Positions 34,675 through 43,674 of a DNA stretch of 64,000 nt are shown in pieces. Numbering within the stretch: the first letter of the stretch is position 1; the number at the start of each line of letters is the position of its first letter. Both the position numbers and the translations under genes were made by a program. Source of the DNA: Vallitalea pronyensis (lineage in GTDB: Bacteria; Bacillota; Clostridia; Lachnospirales; Vallitaleaceae); the NCBI RefSeq assembly GCF_018141445.1, contig NZ_CP058649.1, forward strand, positions 1,321,001 through 1,385,000, in the 5' to 3' direction. The notes beneath the pieces were generated by a model that saw only the letters and a program-made list of their open reading frames with translations, made no database searches and was not told the DNA's origin.

Positions 34675-35610
34675 ATGATTATTAGTGTCAGTAGAAGAAC
34701 GGATATTCCAGCTTTTTATACAGAATGGTTTTTTAACCGACTAAAAGAAGGTTATGTTTTAGTACGTAATCCAATGAATAATAATCAGATTAGTAAGGTT
34801 TCATTAAAACCTGAAGATGTTGATTGTTTTGTATTTTGGACAAAGAATCCCAAAAACATCATGAACCATATTCACCAATTAGAACACTATCATTACTACT
34901 TTCAAGTATCCATTAATCCCTATGATAAGACCATTGAAACAGGAGTGCCTAAGAAGAAAGAGATTATCCACCATTTTAATGACTTGTCTAAGAAAGTAGG
35001 CAAGGAAAAGGTGATCTGGCGATATGACCCTATTCTTCTATCCGATACCATTGATATAGCTTACCATTTTAAGTACTTTGACTATATGGCCAGTCAGTTA
35101 GAAAATACTACTAATAAATGTGTCATTAGCTTTCTTGATCTCTATGCAAAGACCAAACGCAACATGTCAGATGTGCATCTTAAAGAGATAACCCCTGATG
35201 ATATGAAACGTTTAGCAAAAGGCTTAGCTGAGATAGCCAAAGGCTATAAAATAACCATAGAAACATGTGCTGAAGCGATTGATTTAGGGGCTTTTGGTAT
35301 CCAACATGGTAAATGTATCGATGATCAATTAATAGCTGATATCATTGGTTATTCTGCAACCATCCCAAAAGATACCCATCAGCGGGAAGATTGCGGTTGT
35401 GTGAAAAGTATCGATATTGGTGCCTATCATACTTGTCCACATGGGTGCATATATTGTTATGCCAATACTAATCCCCAATCAGCACTTCACAATTATGAGG
35501 CTCATGATCCAGCATCACCTTTATTGTTTGGGCAGATTAAGGGGAATGAAAAGATTACAGAAAGAAAGGTTGAGCGATACTTTTCAGACACACAGATAAA
35601 ATTATTATAA
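34675..35610 (+). CDS. DUF1848-family protein
   Basis: This protein of about 311 residues fits DUF1848: the start MIISVSRRTDIPAFYTEWFFNRLKEG, VDCFVFWTKNPKNI near residue 60, VIWRYDPILLS near 120, and the C-terminal DIGAYHTCPHGCIYCYAN with C-x3-C-x2-C. The triplet of Cys resembles a radical SAM cluster site but lies at the C-terminus, and the family role is unknown. I set the start at ATG 34675 after AAAGGGG; the frame is open to 34642. It stands between the C39-like genes and coaBC. Confidence 0.88.
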   Translation: MIISVSRRTDIPAFYTEWFFNRLKEGYVLVRNPMNNNQISKVSLKPEDVDCFVFWTKNPKNIMNHIHQLEHYHYYFQVSINPYDKTIETGVPKKKEIIHHFNDLSKKVGKEKVIWRYDPILLSDTIDIAYHFKYFDYMASQLENTTNKCVISFLDLYAKTKRNMSDVHLKEITPDDMKRLAKGLAEIAKGYKITIETCAEAIDLGAFGIQHGKCIDDQLIADIIGYSATIPKDTHQREDCGCVKSIDIGAYHTCPHGCIYCYANTNPQSALHNYEAHDPASPLLFGQIKGNEKITERKVERYFSDTQIKLL

Positions 35611-35710
35611 GGTGATCTAAGGAAAACCAAGTGGACGATAAGTAAGTCATATTGATTTATCATCCGTGTTATGTTATATTATAGGCATTAACACCGAAAG
35701 GAGATTCCCT

Positions 35711-36901
35711 ATGTTAAAAGGAAAAACCATCGTAATCGGTGTAAGTGGCGGCATAGCCGTTTATAAGGTATGTGACATCGTCAGTCAGTTAAAAAAATTA
35801 AATGCAACTGTTCATGTAATCATGACTAAGTCTGCAACTGAATTTGTTGCACCTCTAACCTTTAGGTCCCTTAGTCAGCAGCCTGTTGTGGTGGATATGT
35901 TTGAGAAAGTAGAAAAATGGGATATTGAACATATTGCATTAGCTAAAGCGGCAGACCTGTTTCTTTTGGCTCCAGCTACAGCTAATATGATTGGTAAGAT
36001 GGCAAATGGTATAGCAGATGATATGCTGTCCACTACTGTGATGGCTACAAAAGCACCTGTTTTTATAGCTCCTGCTATGAATGCCAACATGTATGACAAT
36101 CCTATTGTTCAACGAAACATAAAGCGATTAAAAGCATATGGTTATGCTTTTATTGATCCCGATTCAGGACGTTTAGCTTGTGGTGATATAGGCCAAGGTA
36201 AGCTTGCCCATGTTGGACGGATTATGGAAACCATAAAAATGCAGCTGGTTAAGGATAAAATCATGACAGGTCAAAAGGTGCTCATTACAGCTGGACCTAC
36301 ACGGGAAGCCATAGATCCTGTACGTTATCTCACCAACCATTCATCTGGAAAGATGGGATATGCCCTTGCAAAAGCAGCCATTCAAAGAGGAGCAGACGTA
36401 ACATTAATTACAGGTCCGGTTCATCTAGAAGAACCAAAGGGCTTAGCAACCTTCATTCAAGTGGAAACAGCAGAAGATATGTTTCAAGCGGTAAAAGCAC
36501 ATGTCGATCATCAAGACATTATCATTAAATCAGCAGCAGTAGCCGATTATCGACCGGCAATCTATCACCAACAGAAGATGAAGAAATCGGATGAAGATTT
36601 GGTACTTACATTAAACCGCAATCCAGATATACTCAAATGGATCGGTATGCATAAAAAACCCCATCAATTCATCGTGGGATTTGCAGCCGAAACCAATGAT
36701 ATCATGGAGAATGGTGTGAGTAAATTAAAAGCAAAAGGAACGGACTTAATGATTATTAACGATATTACCCGTTCGGATGCAGGTTTTCAATCGGATACCA
36801 ATCAAGTTATCCTTGTCAGTAAAAAAGGTGAACAGCAACAGTTACCTGTTATGCCCAAAAGCCAGCTTGCACATATCATACTTGACAATATAATAGCATG
36901 A
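35711..36901 (+). CDS. coaBC: Bifunctional phosphopantothenoylcysteine synthetase/decarboxylase
   Basis: This 396-residue enzyme makes 4'-phosphopantetheine in two steps. The N-terminal CoaC part (about 1-180) is a flavoprotein decarboxylase with VIGVSGGIAVYKVCDIVSQLKK, APATANMIGKMANGIADDMLSTT, and APAMNANMYDNP with the conserved AMN motif. The C-terminal CoaB part (about 190-396) has VLITAGPTREAIDPVRYLTNHSSGKMGYALA and GFAAETND. ATG 35711 follows AAAGGAG by 8 bases. CoA is needed to prime the NRPS carrier domains, but the link is general. A terminator separates it from the pan genes. Confidence 0.96.
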   Translation: MLKGKTIVIGVSGGIAVYKVCDIVSQLKKLNATVHVIMTKSATEFVAPLTFRSLSQQPVVVDMFEKVEKWDIEHIALAKAADLFLLAPATANMIGKMANGIADDMLSTTVMATKAPVFIAPAMNANMYDNPIVQRNIKRLKAYGYAFIDPDSGRLACGDIGQGKLAHVGRIMETIKMQLVKDKIMTGQKVLITAGPTREAIDPVRYLTNHSSGKMGYALAKAAIQRGADVTLITGPVHLEEPKGLATFIQVETAEDMFQAVKAHVDHQDIIIKSAAVADYRPAIYHQQKMKKSDEDLVLTLNRNPDILKWIGMHKKPHQFIVGFAAETNDIMENGVSKLKAKGTDLMIINDITRSDAGFQSDTNQVILVSKKGEQQQLPVMPKSQLAHIILDNIIA

Positions 36902-36973
36902 AAAGATTAATCATGTAAATCTGCTTTGATCCATTGGACAAAGACAGTCAATCAAGATAAATTGGTGAAATAT

Positions 36974-37011
36974 ACCCTTCTTGGACACTGTCTGTTCAAG
37001 AAGGGTTTTTT
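36974..37011 (+). terminator. Rho-independent terminator after coaBC
   Basis: ACCCTTCTTG pairs exactly with CAAGAAGGGT around a 13-base loop and is followed by T residues. Confidence 0.9.
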
Positions 37012-37077
37012 GGTGAAAGGAAAGTTTTCCTTATGGATAAAAAAATAAGATGACCGTATTGCTTTGGAGGTGGCTGG

Positions 37078-37983
37078 ATGATTGGTTTTATAGGTGCAGG
37101 GAAGGTAGGCAGAACCCTTGGCAGATATTTTGCTCAGCAGGGTATAGCTGTTACAGGCTATTATAGCCGTTCTATGGCATCAGCTCATAAAGCGGCAACC
37201 ATGACAAACAGCAGCGTTTTTAATAACAAAGAAGAACTTGTAGAATCGGCAGATTATATGATGTTAACAGTACCAGACGATGTTATTCACCATGTGGCTC
37301 ATCAATTATCCCAATGTAAATGCAAGTGGCAGACCAAAGTTATCTGCCATACCAGTGGCGTTCATCCATCCACATTATTAAAGCCTTTAGAGGAACTAGG
37401 AGCTACAGTAGCCTCTTTGCATCCCATGTTATCCTTCGCTAATGTAGATGCTGCCCTGGAGGCACTATGTAAAACACCACTTACACTTGAAGGAAATGGT
37501 AAGAAAATGGATGATCTAAAGCAGTTGCTGCAAGACGTTCATCTTCATGTGCGTACCATTAAAACAGAGCAAAAAGCCCTCTATCATGCTGGAGCCTGCA
37601 TGGTATCCAATTATCTGGTCACTTTAATGGATATAGGTTTTCAAAGCTTCAAACACGCGGGCTTTGATGTTGATGCAGCCAATCAGCTTATAGCTCCACT
37701 TGCTACAGCTACACTGAATAATTATGTAACATATGGTTCGGAGAAAGCACTTACGGGTCCATTAACTCGAGGTGACTTAGGAACCATAACAACGCATATA
37801 CAAGCGCTATCAAAAGAGGATAAGCACTTAGAAACTATTTATCGTTTACTGGGGTTGAAGACGTTACATATTGTTGAGAAACAAAAGCAGTTAGATGAAT
37901 ACACTCTATATTGCCTTAAGGAGGTATTACAAGATGAAAAAAATAACGACCCAGACCATCAGAAACAGGAAGAAGAAAAATGA
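37078..37983 (+). CDS. panG: Rossmann-fold/DUF2520 protein, likely PanG-type ketopantoate reductase
   Basis: This 301-residue protein has an N-terminal NAD(P) fold (IGFIGAGKVGRTLGRYFAQQG), VPDDVIHHVAHQLSQ and CHTSGVHPSTLLKPLEELGA. It has a C-terminal DUF2520 domain with HAGACMVSNYLVTLMDIG and GPLTRGDLGTI. PanG, described in Francisella as an alternative ketopantoate reductase, has this architecture. Here the gene overlaps panB at the head of a panBCD operon that lacks panE, exactly the missing step. The assignment is by family and context. GGAGGTGGCTGG precedes the ATG. Confidence 0.8.
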   Translation: MIGFIGAGKVGRTLGRYFAQQGIAVTGYYSRSMASAHKAATMTNSSVFNNKEELVESADYMMLTVPDDVIHHVAHQLSQCKCKWQTKVICHTSGVHPSTLLKPLEELGATVASLHPMLSFANVDAALEALCKTPLTLEGNGKKMDDLKQLLQDVHLHVRTIKTEQKALYHAGACMVSNYLVTLMDIGFQSFKHAGFDVDAANQLIAPLATATLNNYVTYGSEKALTGPLTRGDLGTITTHIQALSKEDKHLETIYRLLGLKTLHIVEKQKQLDEYTLYCLKEVLQDEKNNDPDHQKQEEEK

Positions 37984-38794
37984 AATCATTACCATGATGA
38001 CGGCCTATGATTATCCTACGGCAGAGATTTTAGATGAAGCAGGTATGGATATCCTTCTCGTTGGTGATTCATTAGGCATGGTTGTTCTTGGTTATGATGA
38101 TACCACCCAGGTCACCATGGAAGATATGATTCACCATACAAAAGCAGTTAGTAGAGGTAGTAAGCGATCTCTCATTGTGGCTGACCTACCATTTTTGTCT
38201 TATCACGTAGGTGTTCATGAAGCCGTAAGAAATGCTGGACGATTGATACAAGAAGGAAGAGCTCATGCCGTCAAATTAGAAGGGGGCAAGGATGTCCTTG
38301 AACAAGTAAATGCCATTGTAAGTGCTGGGATACCTGTGATGGGGCATATAGGACTTACACCACAGTCCATTAATCAATTAGGTGGTTACTATATTCAAGG
38401 GAAAACGGAAGCTGACGCTTTGCGATTATTAGAAGAAGCAAAAGCTCTAGAAGAAGCAGGTGCTTTTGCAATTGTTCTTGAATGTGTTCCTATGGAATTA
38501 GCTCAGTACATGACGAATGCCATTACAATACCAACCATTGGCATTGGTGCAGGCATCCATTGTGATGGTCAAGTACTTGTCAGTCACGATGTGTTTGGTC
38601 TCTACGAAAAGATAACCCCTAAATTTGTTAAAAGATACACGGATATTAGAAATCATATGATGTCAGCTGCCAAGGATTATGTTAAACAGGTTAAGGAAAG
38701 GACCTTTCCATCTGTTGAGCATAGTTTCCATCTTCAAGATGAGGTGATGGAGAGAATATATGGGGGAGGTCATCAACATGAAAGTATTTCATGA
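37934..38794 (+). CDS. panB: 3-methyl-2-oxobutanoate hydroxymethyltransferase
   Basis: This 286-residue TIM-barrel enzyme adds a hydroxymethyl group from methylenetetrahydrofolate to 2-oxoisovalerate, giving ketopantoate. Motifs: MMTAYDYPTAEILDEAGMDILLVGDSLGMV, DLPFLSYHVGVHEA, KLEGG, MGHIGLTPQSINQLGGYYIQGK and PTIGIGAGIHCDGQVLV with DVFGLYE. ATG 37934 follows AAGGAGG by 8 bases and overlaps panG by 50 bases. The longer open frame to 37895 lacks a ribosome site. It overlaps panC by 17 bases. Confidence 0.96.
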   Translation: MKKITTQTIRNRKKKNEIITMMTAYDYPTAEILDEAGMDILLVGDSLGMVVLGYDDTTQVTMEDMIHHTKAVSRGSKRSLIVADLPFLSYHVGVHEAVRNAGRLIQEGRAHAVKLEGGKDVLEQVNAIVSAGIPVMGHIGLTPQSINQLGGYYIQGKTEADALRLLEEAKALEEAGAFAIVLECVPMELAQYMTNAITIPTIGIGAGIHCDGQVLVSHDVFGLYEKITPKFVKRYTDIRNHMMSAAKDYVKQVKERTFPSVEHSFHLQDEVMERIYGGGHQHESIS

Positions 38795-39638
38795 TATACA
38801 GACGTTACGTGTTTTTTTGGATGATATAAGAAGAGAAGGAAAAAATATTGGTTTTGTACCAACTATGGGATATCTCCATGAAGGACACTTATCCCTTATA
38901 GAAGCATCCGTTAAGGAAAATGATATAACCGTACTCAGTATCTATATTAACCCCACTCAATTTGGACCTGACGAAGATTTGGATCATTATCCTCGTGATA
39001 TAGAAAATGACAAGAAGCTTGCAGTAGATGCCGGGGCAAATGTTATATTTATACCCGACCATCACATCATGTACAAAAATAACCATGTCACTTATGTCCA
39101 AGTGAATGGTTTGACCCATCAACTATGTGGACAATCAAGACCCACCCATTTTCAAGGTGTGACAACAATCGTATCAAAACTATTTAACATTGTACAACCT
39201 AATCGGGCTTACTTTGGCCAGAAGGATGCCCAGCAAGCCATTGTGATTAAGCGCATGGTCATGGACCTGAATATGCCCATTACCATTGTGGTTTGTCCTA
39301 TTATGCGGGAAGCAGATGGGTTAGCTATGAGTTCTCGTAACACGTATTTAAATCCAGAAGAACGCCAGCAGGCAACTGTTCTCTATGAAGCATTACAAAA
39401 AGCAAAAGCACTGATTGATTCAGGGGAACGATCTTCAAAAACAGTGAAAGCCATGATGACAAAGTTAATTCATACCAAGCCTTCTGCAACCATTGATTAT
39501 GTAAGCATAGTGGGAGCAGATACCCTTGAAGATATTGAAATCCTTGAAGATAATATTTTAGTGGCATTAGCTGTTAAAATAGGTAAGACACGATTGATAG
39601 ATAATCTACAGATGGAGGTTTTGGCATATGTTCATTGA
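38778..39638 (+). CDS. panC: Pantothenate synthetase
   Basis: This 286-residue ligase joins pantoate and beta-alanine using ATP. It has the HIGH-like region [54 protein letters not shown] and the KMSKS-like [18 protein letters not shown] 38778 follows GGGGGAGG by 10 bases inside the end of panB. It overlaps panD by 11 bases. The layout panG-panB-panC-panD gives a complete path from ketoisovalerate and aspartate to pantothenate. Confidence 0.96.
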   Translation: MKVFHDIQTLRVFLDDIRREGKNIGFVPTMGYLHEGHLSLIEASVKENDITVLSIYINPTQFGPDEDLDHYPRDIENDKKLAVDAGANVIFIPDHHIMYKNNHVTYVQVNGLTHQLCGQSRPTHFQGVTTIVSKLFNIVQPNRAYFGQKDAQQAIVIKRMVMDLNMPITIVVCPIMREADGLAMSSRNTYLNPEERQQATVLYEALQKAKALIDSGERSSKTVKAMMTKLIHTKPSATIDYVSIVGADTLEDIEILEDNILVALAVKIGKTRLIDNLQMEVLAYVH

Positions 39639-39984
39639 AATGATGACAGGTAAATTGCATAAGGCAAGGGTAACAGATGCTAACCTTAACTATGAAGGTA
39701 GTATTACCATTGATGAGGCATTAATGGAAGCAGTGGATATATTACCAGGACAAAAAGTTCAAATTGTGAACAATAACAATGGTGCCCGTTTTGAAACCTA
39801 TGTGATAAAAGGAGAACGAGGCAGTGGGACCATCTGTCTCAATGGTGCTGCAGCTAGAATGGTTCAACCAGGCGATGTGGTTATCATTATTGCCTACGGG
39901 TTAGTGGATAAAGAAGAAGCTAAAACATTAGTCCCTAAGGTTGTTATGTTAGATGAGGATAATAGGATTGCTAAGAAACTATAA
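39628..39984 (+). CDS. panD: Aspartate 1-decarboxylase proenzyme
   Basis: This 118-residue proenzyme makes beta-alanine from aspartate. It cleaves itself between Gly24 and Ser25 (YEGS), which turns Ser25 into the pyruvoyl cofactor. Further conserved parts are [28 protein letters not shown] and [27 protein letters not shown]. Length is normal. The start overlaps panC. A terminator follows 60 bases after the stop. Confidence 0.96.
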   Translation: MFIEMMTGKLHKARVTDANLNYEGSITIDEALMEAVDILPGQKVQIVNNNNGARFETYVIKGERGSGTICLNGAAARMVQPGDVVIIIAYGLVDKEEAKTLVPKVVMLDEDNRIAKKL

Positions 39985-40308
39985 GTATAAGATAATTAAT
40001 GATCTTATATCCAAGTTTATAAGTAAAACCATAATGAAGATATAAGGGTATCATTTCTTAATTTAGGAATATACCCTTTTTTTGATACTGAAACTAAACA
40101 GAGACCCATATATAAGGTGTCATAAAAGAGAATAGTATTTGATAGACATACGGCTTATAAACCTAAGATGCCTATCTGATAGGTATAATCATTAGAATTT
40201 AATTAAGTAATAGGATAATGTGACCCATATATGATAAAATAGAATCGCATAAAGATAAACAAAACAAATGATAATAAAAATATAGAACAAAAGAGAAAGG
40301 AAATCGAC
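39985..40308 (+). other. Intergenic region with terminator and a possible promoter dyad
   Basis: The gap between panD and the racemase holds the panD terminator and, at 40171-40183, CCTATC-T-GATAGG, a perfect dyad immediately followed by TATAAT (40184-40189). No good -35 box is placed for it, so promoter use is uncertain. I see no RNA gene or small coding frame in the rest. Confidence 0.4.
40045..40083 (+). terminator. Rho-independent terminator after the pan operon
   Basis: AGGGTAT pairs with ATACCCT, with additional inner pairing, and is followed by a run of seven T residues. Confidence 0.75.
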
Positions 40309-41025
40309 ATGAATAATCAAAATAGTCATATAAGCATTGGTATTTTAGCAGGGATGGGCCCAAGGTCAACGACACCTTTTTTAGAATTAGTGCTAGACCA
40401 GTGTCAGATTCAATATGGTGCTAAGGATGATATAGATTACCCTCATATGGTTGTGTATGCATTACCAACACCCTATTACGTGGACAGAGTAAATGATGAT
40501 AGAGCACTAGGTCAATCTATCATAGAAGGAACCAAGCGATTAGCATCCTTTGGTGTTGATTACATAGCTATTCCATGTAATACAGCTCATAAGTATTATA
40601 ATGACATTCAAAAAAATGTTCATACAAAGGTATTAAATATTATAGACGTTACCTTGAAAAATATACCTAAACATGGCAAAGTAACTGTCCTAGCAACTGA
40701 AACAACCATGGAAACATATCTTTATCAAAAGGGTATTTTAGAAAATGGTGGACAATACAAGTTCGTCCATAGCTGGCAGAAACAAGTCAATGCCATCATA
40801 GCTATGTGTAAAGATGCAGAAGATAAAAACAAACGATTACAATGTTGGCAACAATTGATGAAGGATATTCAAGAAGAAGGGGTACGTCATGTAGTCGTTG
40901 CATGTACAGATTTAACCATGTTAATAGAAGAAAATAGTACCCTGAATTACATTGATTCGTCAATGGCTTTAGCTGAAGCAGTCGTTCAAGAATATGTTAA
41001 GCGAAAGAAAATTAAACAGAAGTAA
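40309..41025 (+). CDS. Aspartate/glutamate racemase-family protein
   Basis: This 238-residue protein has IGILAGMGPRSTTPFLELVLD at the start, the first catalytic Cys in YIAIPCNTAHKYY and the second in VVVACTDLTMLI, the two-thiol pattern of cofactor-free Asp/Glu racemases. It interconverts L and D forms of an acidic amino acid; substrate choice cannot be read here. GAGAAAGGAAATCGAC precedes the ATG. It is a single gene between the pan operon and uppP. It might supply D-amino acids for cell wall or peptide synthesis, but the NRPS cluster has its own epimerisation domain. Confidence 0.88.
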   Translation: MNNQNSHISIGILAGMGPRSTTPFLELVLDQCQIQYGAKDDIDYPHMVVYALPTPYYVDRVNDDRALGQSIIEGTKRLASFGVDYIAIPCNTAHKYYNDIQKNVHTKVLNIIDVTLKNIPKHGKVTVLATETTMETYLYQKGILENGGQYKFVHSWQKQVNAIIAMCKDAEDKNKRLQCWQQLMKDIQEEGVRHVVVACTDLTMLIEENSTLNYIDSSMALAEAVVQEYVKRKKIKQK

Positions 41026-41142
41026 AGAATATGAAGGGTTTTTAGATAAGCGTATAAGTTTTATTTTAGTAAGTCATAAAACCATACGTAGACTTATTAT
41101 GTTAAGAAAACAGTTGTAGCGATCTTGAAAGGGGTAAGCGAA

Positions 41143-41967
41143 TTGGAACTTATTGAGATGATTAAGGTTATCGTATTAGGAATGATAGAGGGGGTTACAG
41201 AATGGCTGCCTATTAGCAGTACTGGGCATATGATATTGGTAGACGAATTTATGCAGCTTCATGTGTCGGACCGTTTTAAAGAGATGTTTTTTGTGGTGAT
41301 TCAACTAGGCGCTATTATGGCGGTCGTATGCATATTCTTTCATAAACTGAATCCATTTACCTCCAAGAAAACAAATATGGAAAAAAAAGATACCTATGTT
41401 TTATGGTTCAAAGTAGCAATAGCCTGTATACCTGCTGGTGTTATTGGTGTTCTATTCGACGATAAATTGGACGAGATGTTCTATAACTATCAAACGGTAG
41501 CTGTGATGCTTATTCTCTATGGTGTGTTATTTATTCTTGTAGAAAATAGACATAAAAATAAAACGTACAAAATAACGGAGCTCAATCAACTGACCTACAG
41601 TACAGCTTTTATGATTGGGCTATTCCAAGTACTTGCACTTATTCCAGGTACATCACGTTCAGGCGCTACTATCATCGGTGCTATGCTTATTGGTACATCA
41701 CGTTATGTAGCTGCGGAATTTACATTTTTCCTAGCTATACCTGTTATGTTTGGTGCAAGTGTATTCAAAGTGTTGAAACTCGGTGTAGATTATACAGGTT
41801 CTGAAATGGTGTTATTACTTATTGGGGTAGTGACAGCATTTGCTGTATCCATCATAGCCATTAAGTTTCTCATGCAGTATATTAAGAAGCATGATTTTAA
41901 AGTATTTGGGTACTATCGTATTAGTTTAGGAGCCATCATTTTTATATATTTTATGCTAATGAGATAG
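41143..41967 (+). CDS. uppP: Undecaprenyl-diphosphatase
   Basis: This protein of about 274 residues recycles the cell-wall lipid carrier and gives bacitracin tolerance. The two active-site regions are [17 protein letters not shown] near the N-terminus and [19 protein letters not shown] in the middle. Eight or so membrane helices are visible. I favour TTG 41143 as the start because AAAGGGG lies 8 bases upstream; the earlier TTG at 41125 lies before that site. A neat hairpin terminator follows. It is next to the peptide cluster but separately transcribed. Confidence 0.93.
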   Translation: MELIEMIKVIVLGMIEGVTEWLPISSTGHMILVDEFMQLHVSDRFKEMFFVVIQLGAIMAVVCIFFHKLNPFTSKKTNMEKKDTYVLWFKVAIACIPAGVIGVLFDDKLDEMFYNYQTVAVMLILYGVLFILVENRHKNKTYKITELNQLTYSTAFMIGLFQVLALIPGTSRSGATIIGAMLIGTSRYVAAEFTFFLAIPVMFGASVFKVLKLGVDYTGSEMVLLLIGVVTAFAVSIIAIKFLMQYIKKHDFKVFGYYRISLGAIIFIYFMLMR

Positions 41968-42026
41968 CCAATAGGAGATACATAAAGAGCTATCTCGTAT
42001 TCAATGGTACTATAATGGTTTTACAT

Positions 42027-42049
42027 AAAAAGAGCAATGCTCTTTTTTT
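42027..42049 (+). terminator. Rho-independent terminator after uppP
   Basis: AAAGAGCA pairs with TGCTCTTT in a tight hairpin followed by T residues. It insulates the biosynthetic cluster from uppP. Confidence 0.75.
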
Positions 42050-42190
42050 ATGGAGAAATAAGTTGTAATATATGTTGAGATTATTTTCGTGAAACTGTAA
42101 GGAAAATAAAATTACCAACAGTAAAAATATGAAAATTAATGAATGATTAAACTACTGCAATATGTTTAACAATTTAGTGCGATAATGGGT

Positions 42191-42218
42191 TTTGGACATG
42201 ATATGTAATCGTTATAAT
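42191..42218 (+). promoter_or_regulatory. Putative promoter of the loaP-led biosynthetic operon
   Basis: TTGGAC (42192-42197) and TATAAT (42213-42218) are 15 bases apart (16 if TTTGGA is used), giving a leader of about 80 bases before loaP. In the gap 41968-42303 I find only this and the uppP terminator. I could not identify with confidence the RNA hairpin that LoaP proteins recognise. Confidence 0.4.
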
Positions 42219-42303
42219 TGTACTATAGTTTTTGCTATGTTTCGGCTAGTAAAGATAAATAATAAAGTATAATGAATTATGTTAGCTGTTGGAGAGGTGA
42301 AGT

Positions 42304-42846
42304 ATGAGTTGGTATGTTATGTCAACCCAAACAGGCTATGAAGATGATATATGTACACGCATTAAAAAAGCGAATGACATATTATTTTCAGATATGTCCT
42401 ATAATTTACTATTACCAAAAAGAAAGATCTATGAAAGACGTCAAGGAGTCACCCGCCAGGTTATACGAAAAATATTTCCTGGCTATATTTTATTAGAGAC
42501 AAATAATATAATAGATTTTTATTACCGAGTAAAAAACTTACCAAGAATAAACAATATTCTGAGGACAGATGATTGTTTTCATGAGGTAAAATATGAAGAC
42601 ATGCGACAAATACTACGTATGATTGATAAAGATGGGCTGATTGGTATATCAGAAGCGTTTATCATCAATGATGAAATTCAAGTTATCAATGGACCACTTT
42701 TAGGGTATACAGGTTTTATCAAAAAAATTGATAAGCGAAAAGGTCGAGCAAAAGTTCTCTTTAAGATGGGTCATAATGAGCACTTAATTGATTTAGGAAT
42801 AGAGATACTACAAAAGTATGGAAAAAGTAAGCATGGCAACATTTAA
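42304..42846 (+). CDS. loaP: LoaP-type NusG paralogue (operon-specific antiterminator)
   Basis: This 180-residue protein has a NusG N-terminal domain (residues about 1-105: SWYVMSTQTGYEDDICTRI, then RQVIRKIFPGYILLET) and a KOW domain (about 125-165: VINGPLLGYTGFIKKIDKRKGRAKVLFKMG). The basic KRKIYERRQGVTRQVI stretch and its place as first gene of a long biosynthetic operon fit LoaP, which drives processive antitermination of polyketide, peptide and polysaccharide operons in Firmicutes. It is not the housekeeping NusG, which sits with secE and ribosomal genes. GGAGAGGTGAAGT precedes the ATG. Confidence 0.88.
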   Translation: MSWYVMSTQTGYEDDICTRIKKANDILFSDMSYNLLLPKRKIYERRQGVTRQVIRKIFPGYILLETNNIIDFYYRVKNLPRINNILRTDDCFHEVKYEDMRQILRMIDKDGLIGISEAFIINDEIQVINGPLLGYTGFIKKIDKRKGRAKVLFKMGHNEHLIDLGIEILQKYGKSKHGNI

Positions 42847-42859
42847 GAAAGGAAAGAAA

Positions 42860-43639
42860 ATGGGTAGATGCATAGAATCATACCGTATTCATCATCAAAT
42901 GAATAATTATTTTTACAACATACCAAAACCTATCTTCATAGCTGGACCATGTGCTTTAGAAAATGAAGAAATGATGGATAAGATTACAGCTTATTTAGTG
43001 GATAAAGGTATTAAGATTATCAGAGCTGGTATCTTCAAACCGAGAACATCGCCATATAATTTTCAAGGTATTGGAATAAATGGCCTTAAGATATTAAATA
43101 AATTAAGAGGTAAATATAATATTAAGATTATCTCAGAAATTGTTGATACTAGGCACATGGATATTTTGAAAGACTATATTGACATTTTTCAAGTGGGCGC
43201 GAGAAATATGCAAAATTTTGAGCTATTAAAGCAAATAGGTAAAACGTCAGTACCCGTGCTATTGAAGAGAGGTATGTGTTCAACAATTAATGAGTTTATG
43301 AATGCTGCTGAATATATCTTATGTGGAGGCAATGAAAATATTATGCTTTGTGAAAGAGGTATTAGAACCTTTGAAACTTGTGTACGTAATACATTAGATT
43401 TATCTTGTGTAGCTATTATAAAAGAAGAAACGAATTTACCCATCATTGTTGATTTGAGTCACTCTCTTGGTAGAAAAGATATCGCAATAAAAATGGCAAA
43501 AGCAGCTCTTGCATGTGGTTCAGATGGTATCATGGTTGAAGTCCATCAAAACCCTACTCAAGCACTATCGGATTCCAAACAGCAAATGAATTTATTAGAG
43601 TTTGATCATTTTATTAATCATGTTCATGATAAGGATTAA
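42860..43639 (+). CDS. aroF: 3-deoxy-7-phosphoheptulonate (DAHP) synthase
   Basis: This 259-residue enzyme starts the shikimate route, condensing phosphoenolpyruvate and erythrose 4-phosphate. It is of the short KDO8P-synthase-like type. Motifs: FIAGPCALENEEMM, IIRAGIFKPRTSPYNFQGIG, ISEIVDTRHMD, FQVGARNMQNFELLKQIGK, PVLLKRGMCSTINEF, CERGIRTFET, PIIVDLSHSLGRKDIA and GIMVEVHQNPTQALSDSKQ. ATG 42860 follows AAAGGA by 6 bases. It overlaps no regulatory domain, so a feedback-free supply of chorismate is likely. Chorismate would feed the chorismatase-like enzyme late in this cluster. Confidence 0.94.
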   Translation: MGRCIESYRIHHQMNNYFYNIPKPIFIAGPCALENEEMMDKITAYLVDKGIKIIRAGIFKPRTSPYNFQGIGINGLKILNKLRGKYNIKIISEIVDTRHMDILKDYIDIFQVGARNMQNFELLKQIGKTSVPVLLKRGMCSTINEFMNAAEYILCGGNENIMLCERGIRTFETCVRNTLDLSCVAIIKEETNLPIIVDLSHSLGRKDIAIKMAKAALACGSDGIMVEVHQNPTQALSDSKQQMNLLEFDHFINHVHDKD

Positions 43640-43674
43640 AAAAGATAAAAGAATAAAGGATGTGAGGACTAGCC

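Noticed and set aside
40309..41967. Racemase and uppP as parts of the biosynthetic cluster
   Set aside because: Both lie before a terminator and the loaP promoter; the cluster has its own epimerisation domain, and uppP is a common housekeeping gene. A self-resistance role for uppP is possible but unsupported.
42304..42846. Housekeeping nusG
   Set aside because: No secE or ribosomal protein genes are adjacent and the gene opens a biosynthetic operon, so a LoaP-type paralogue is the better call.
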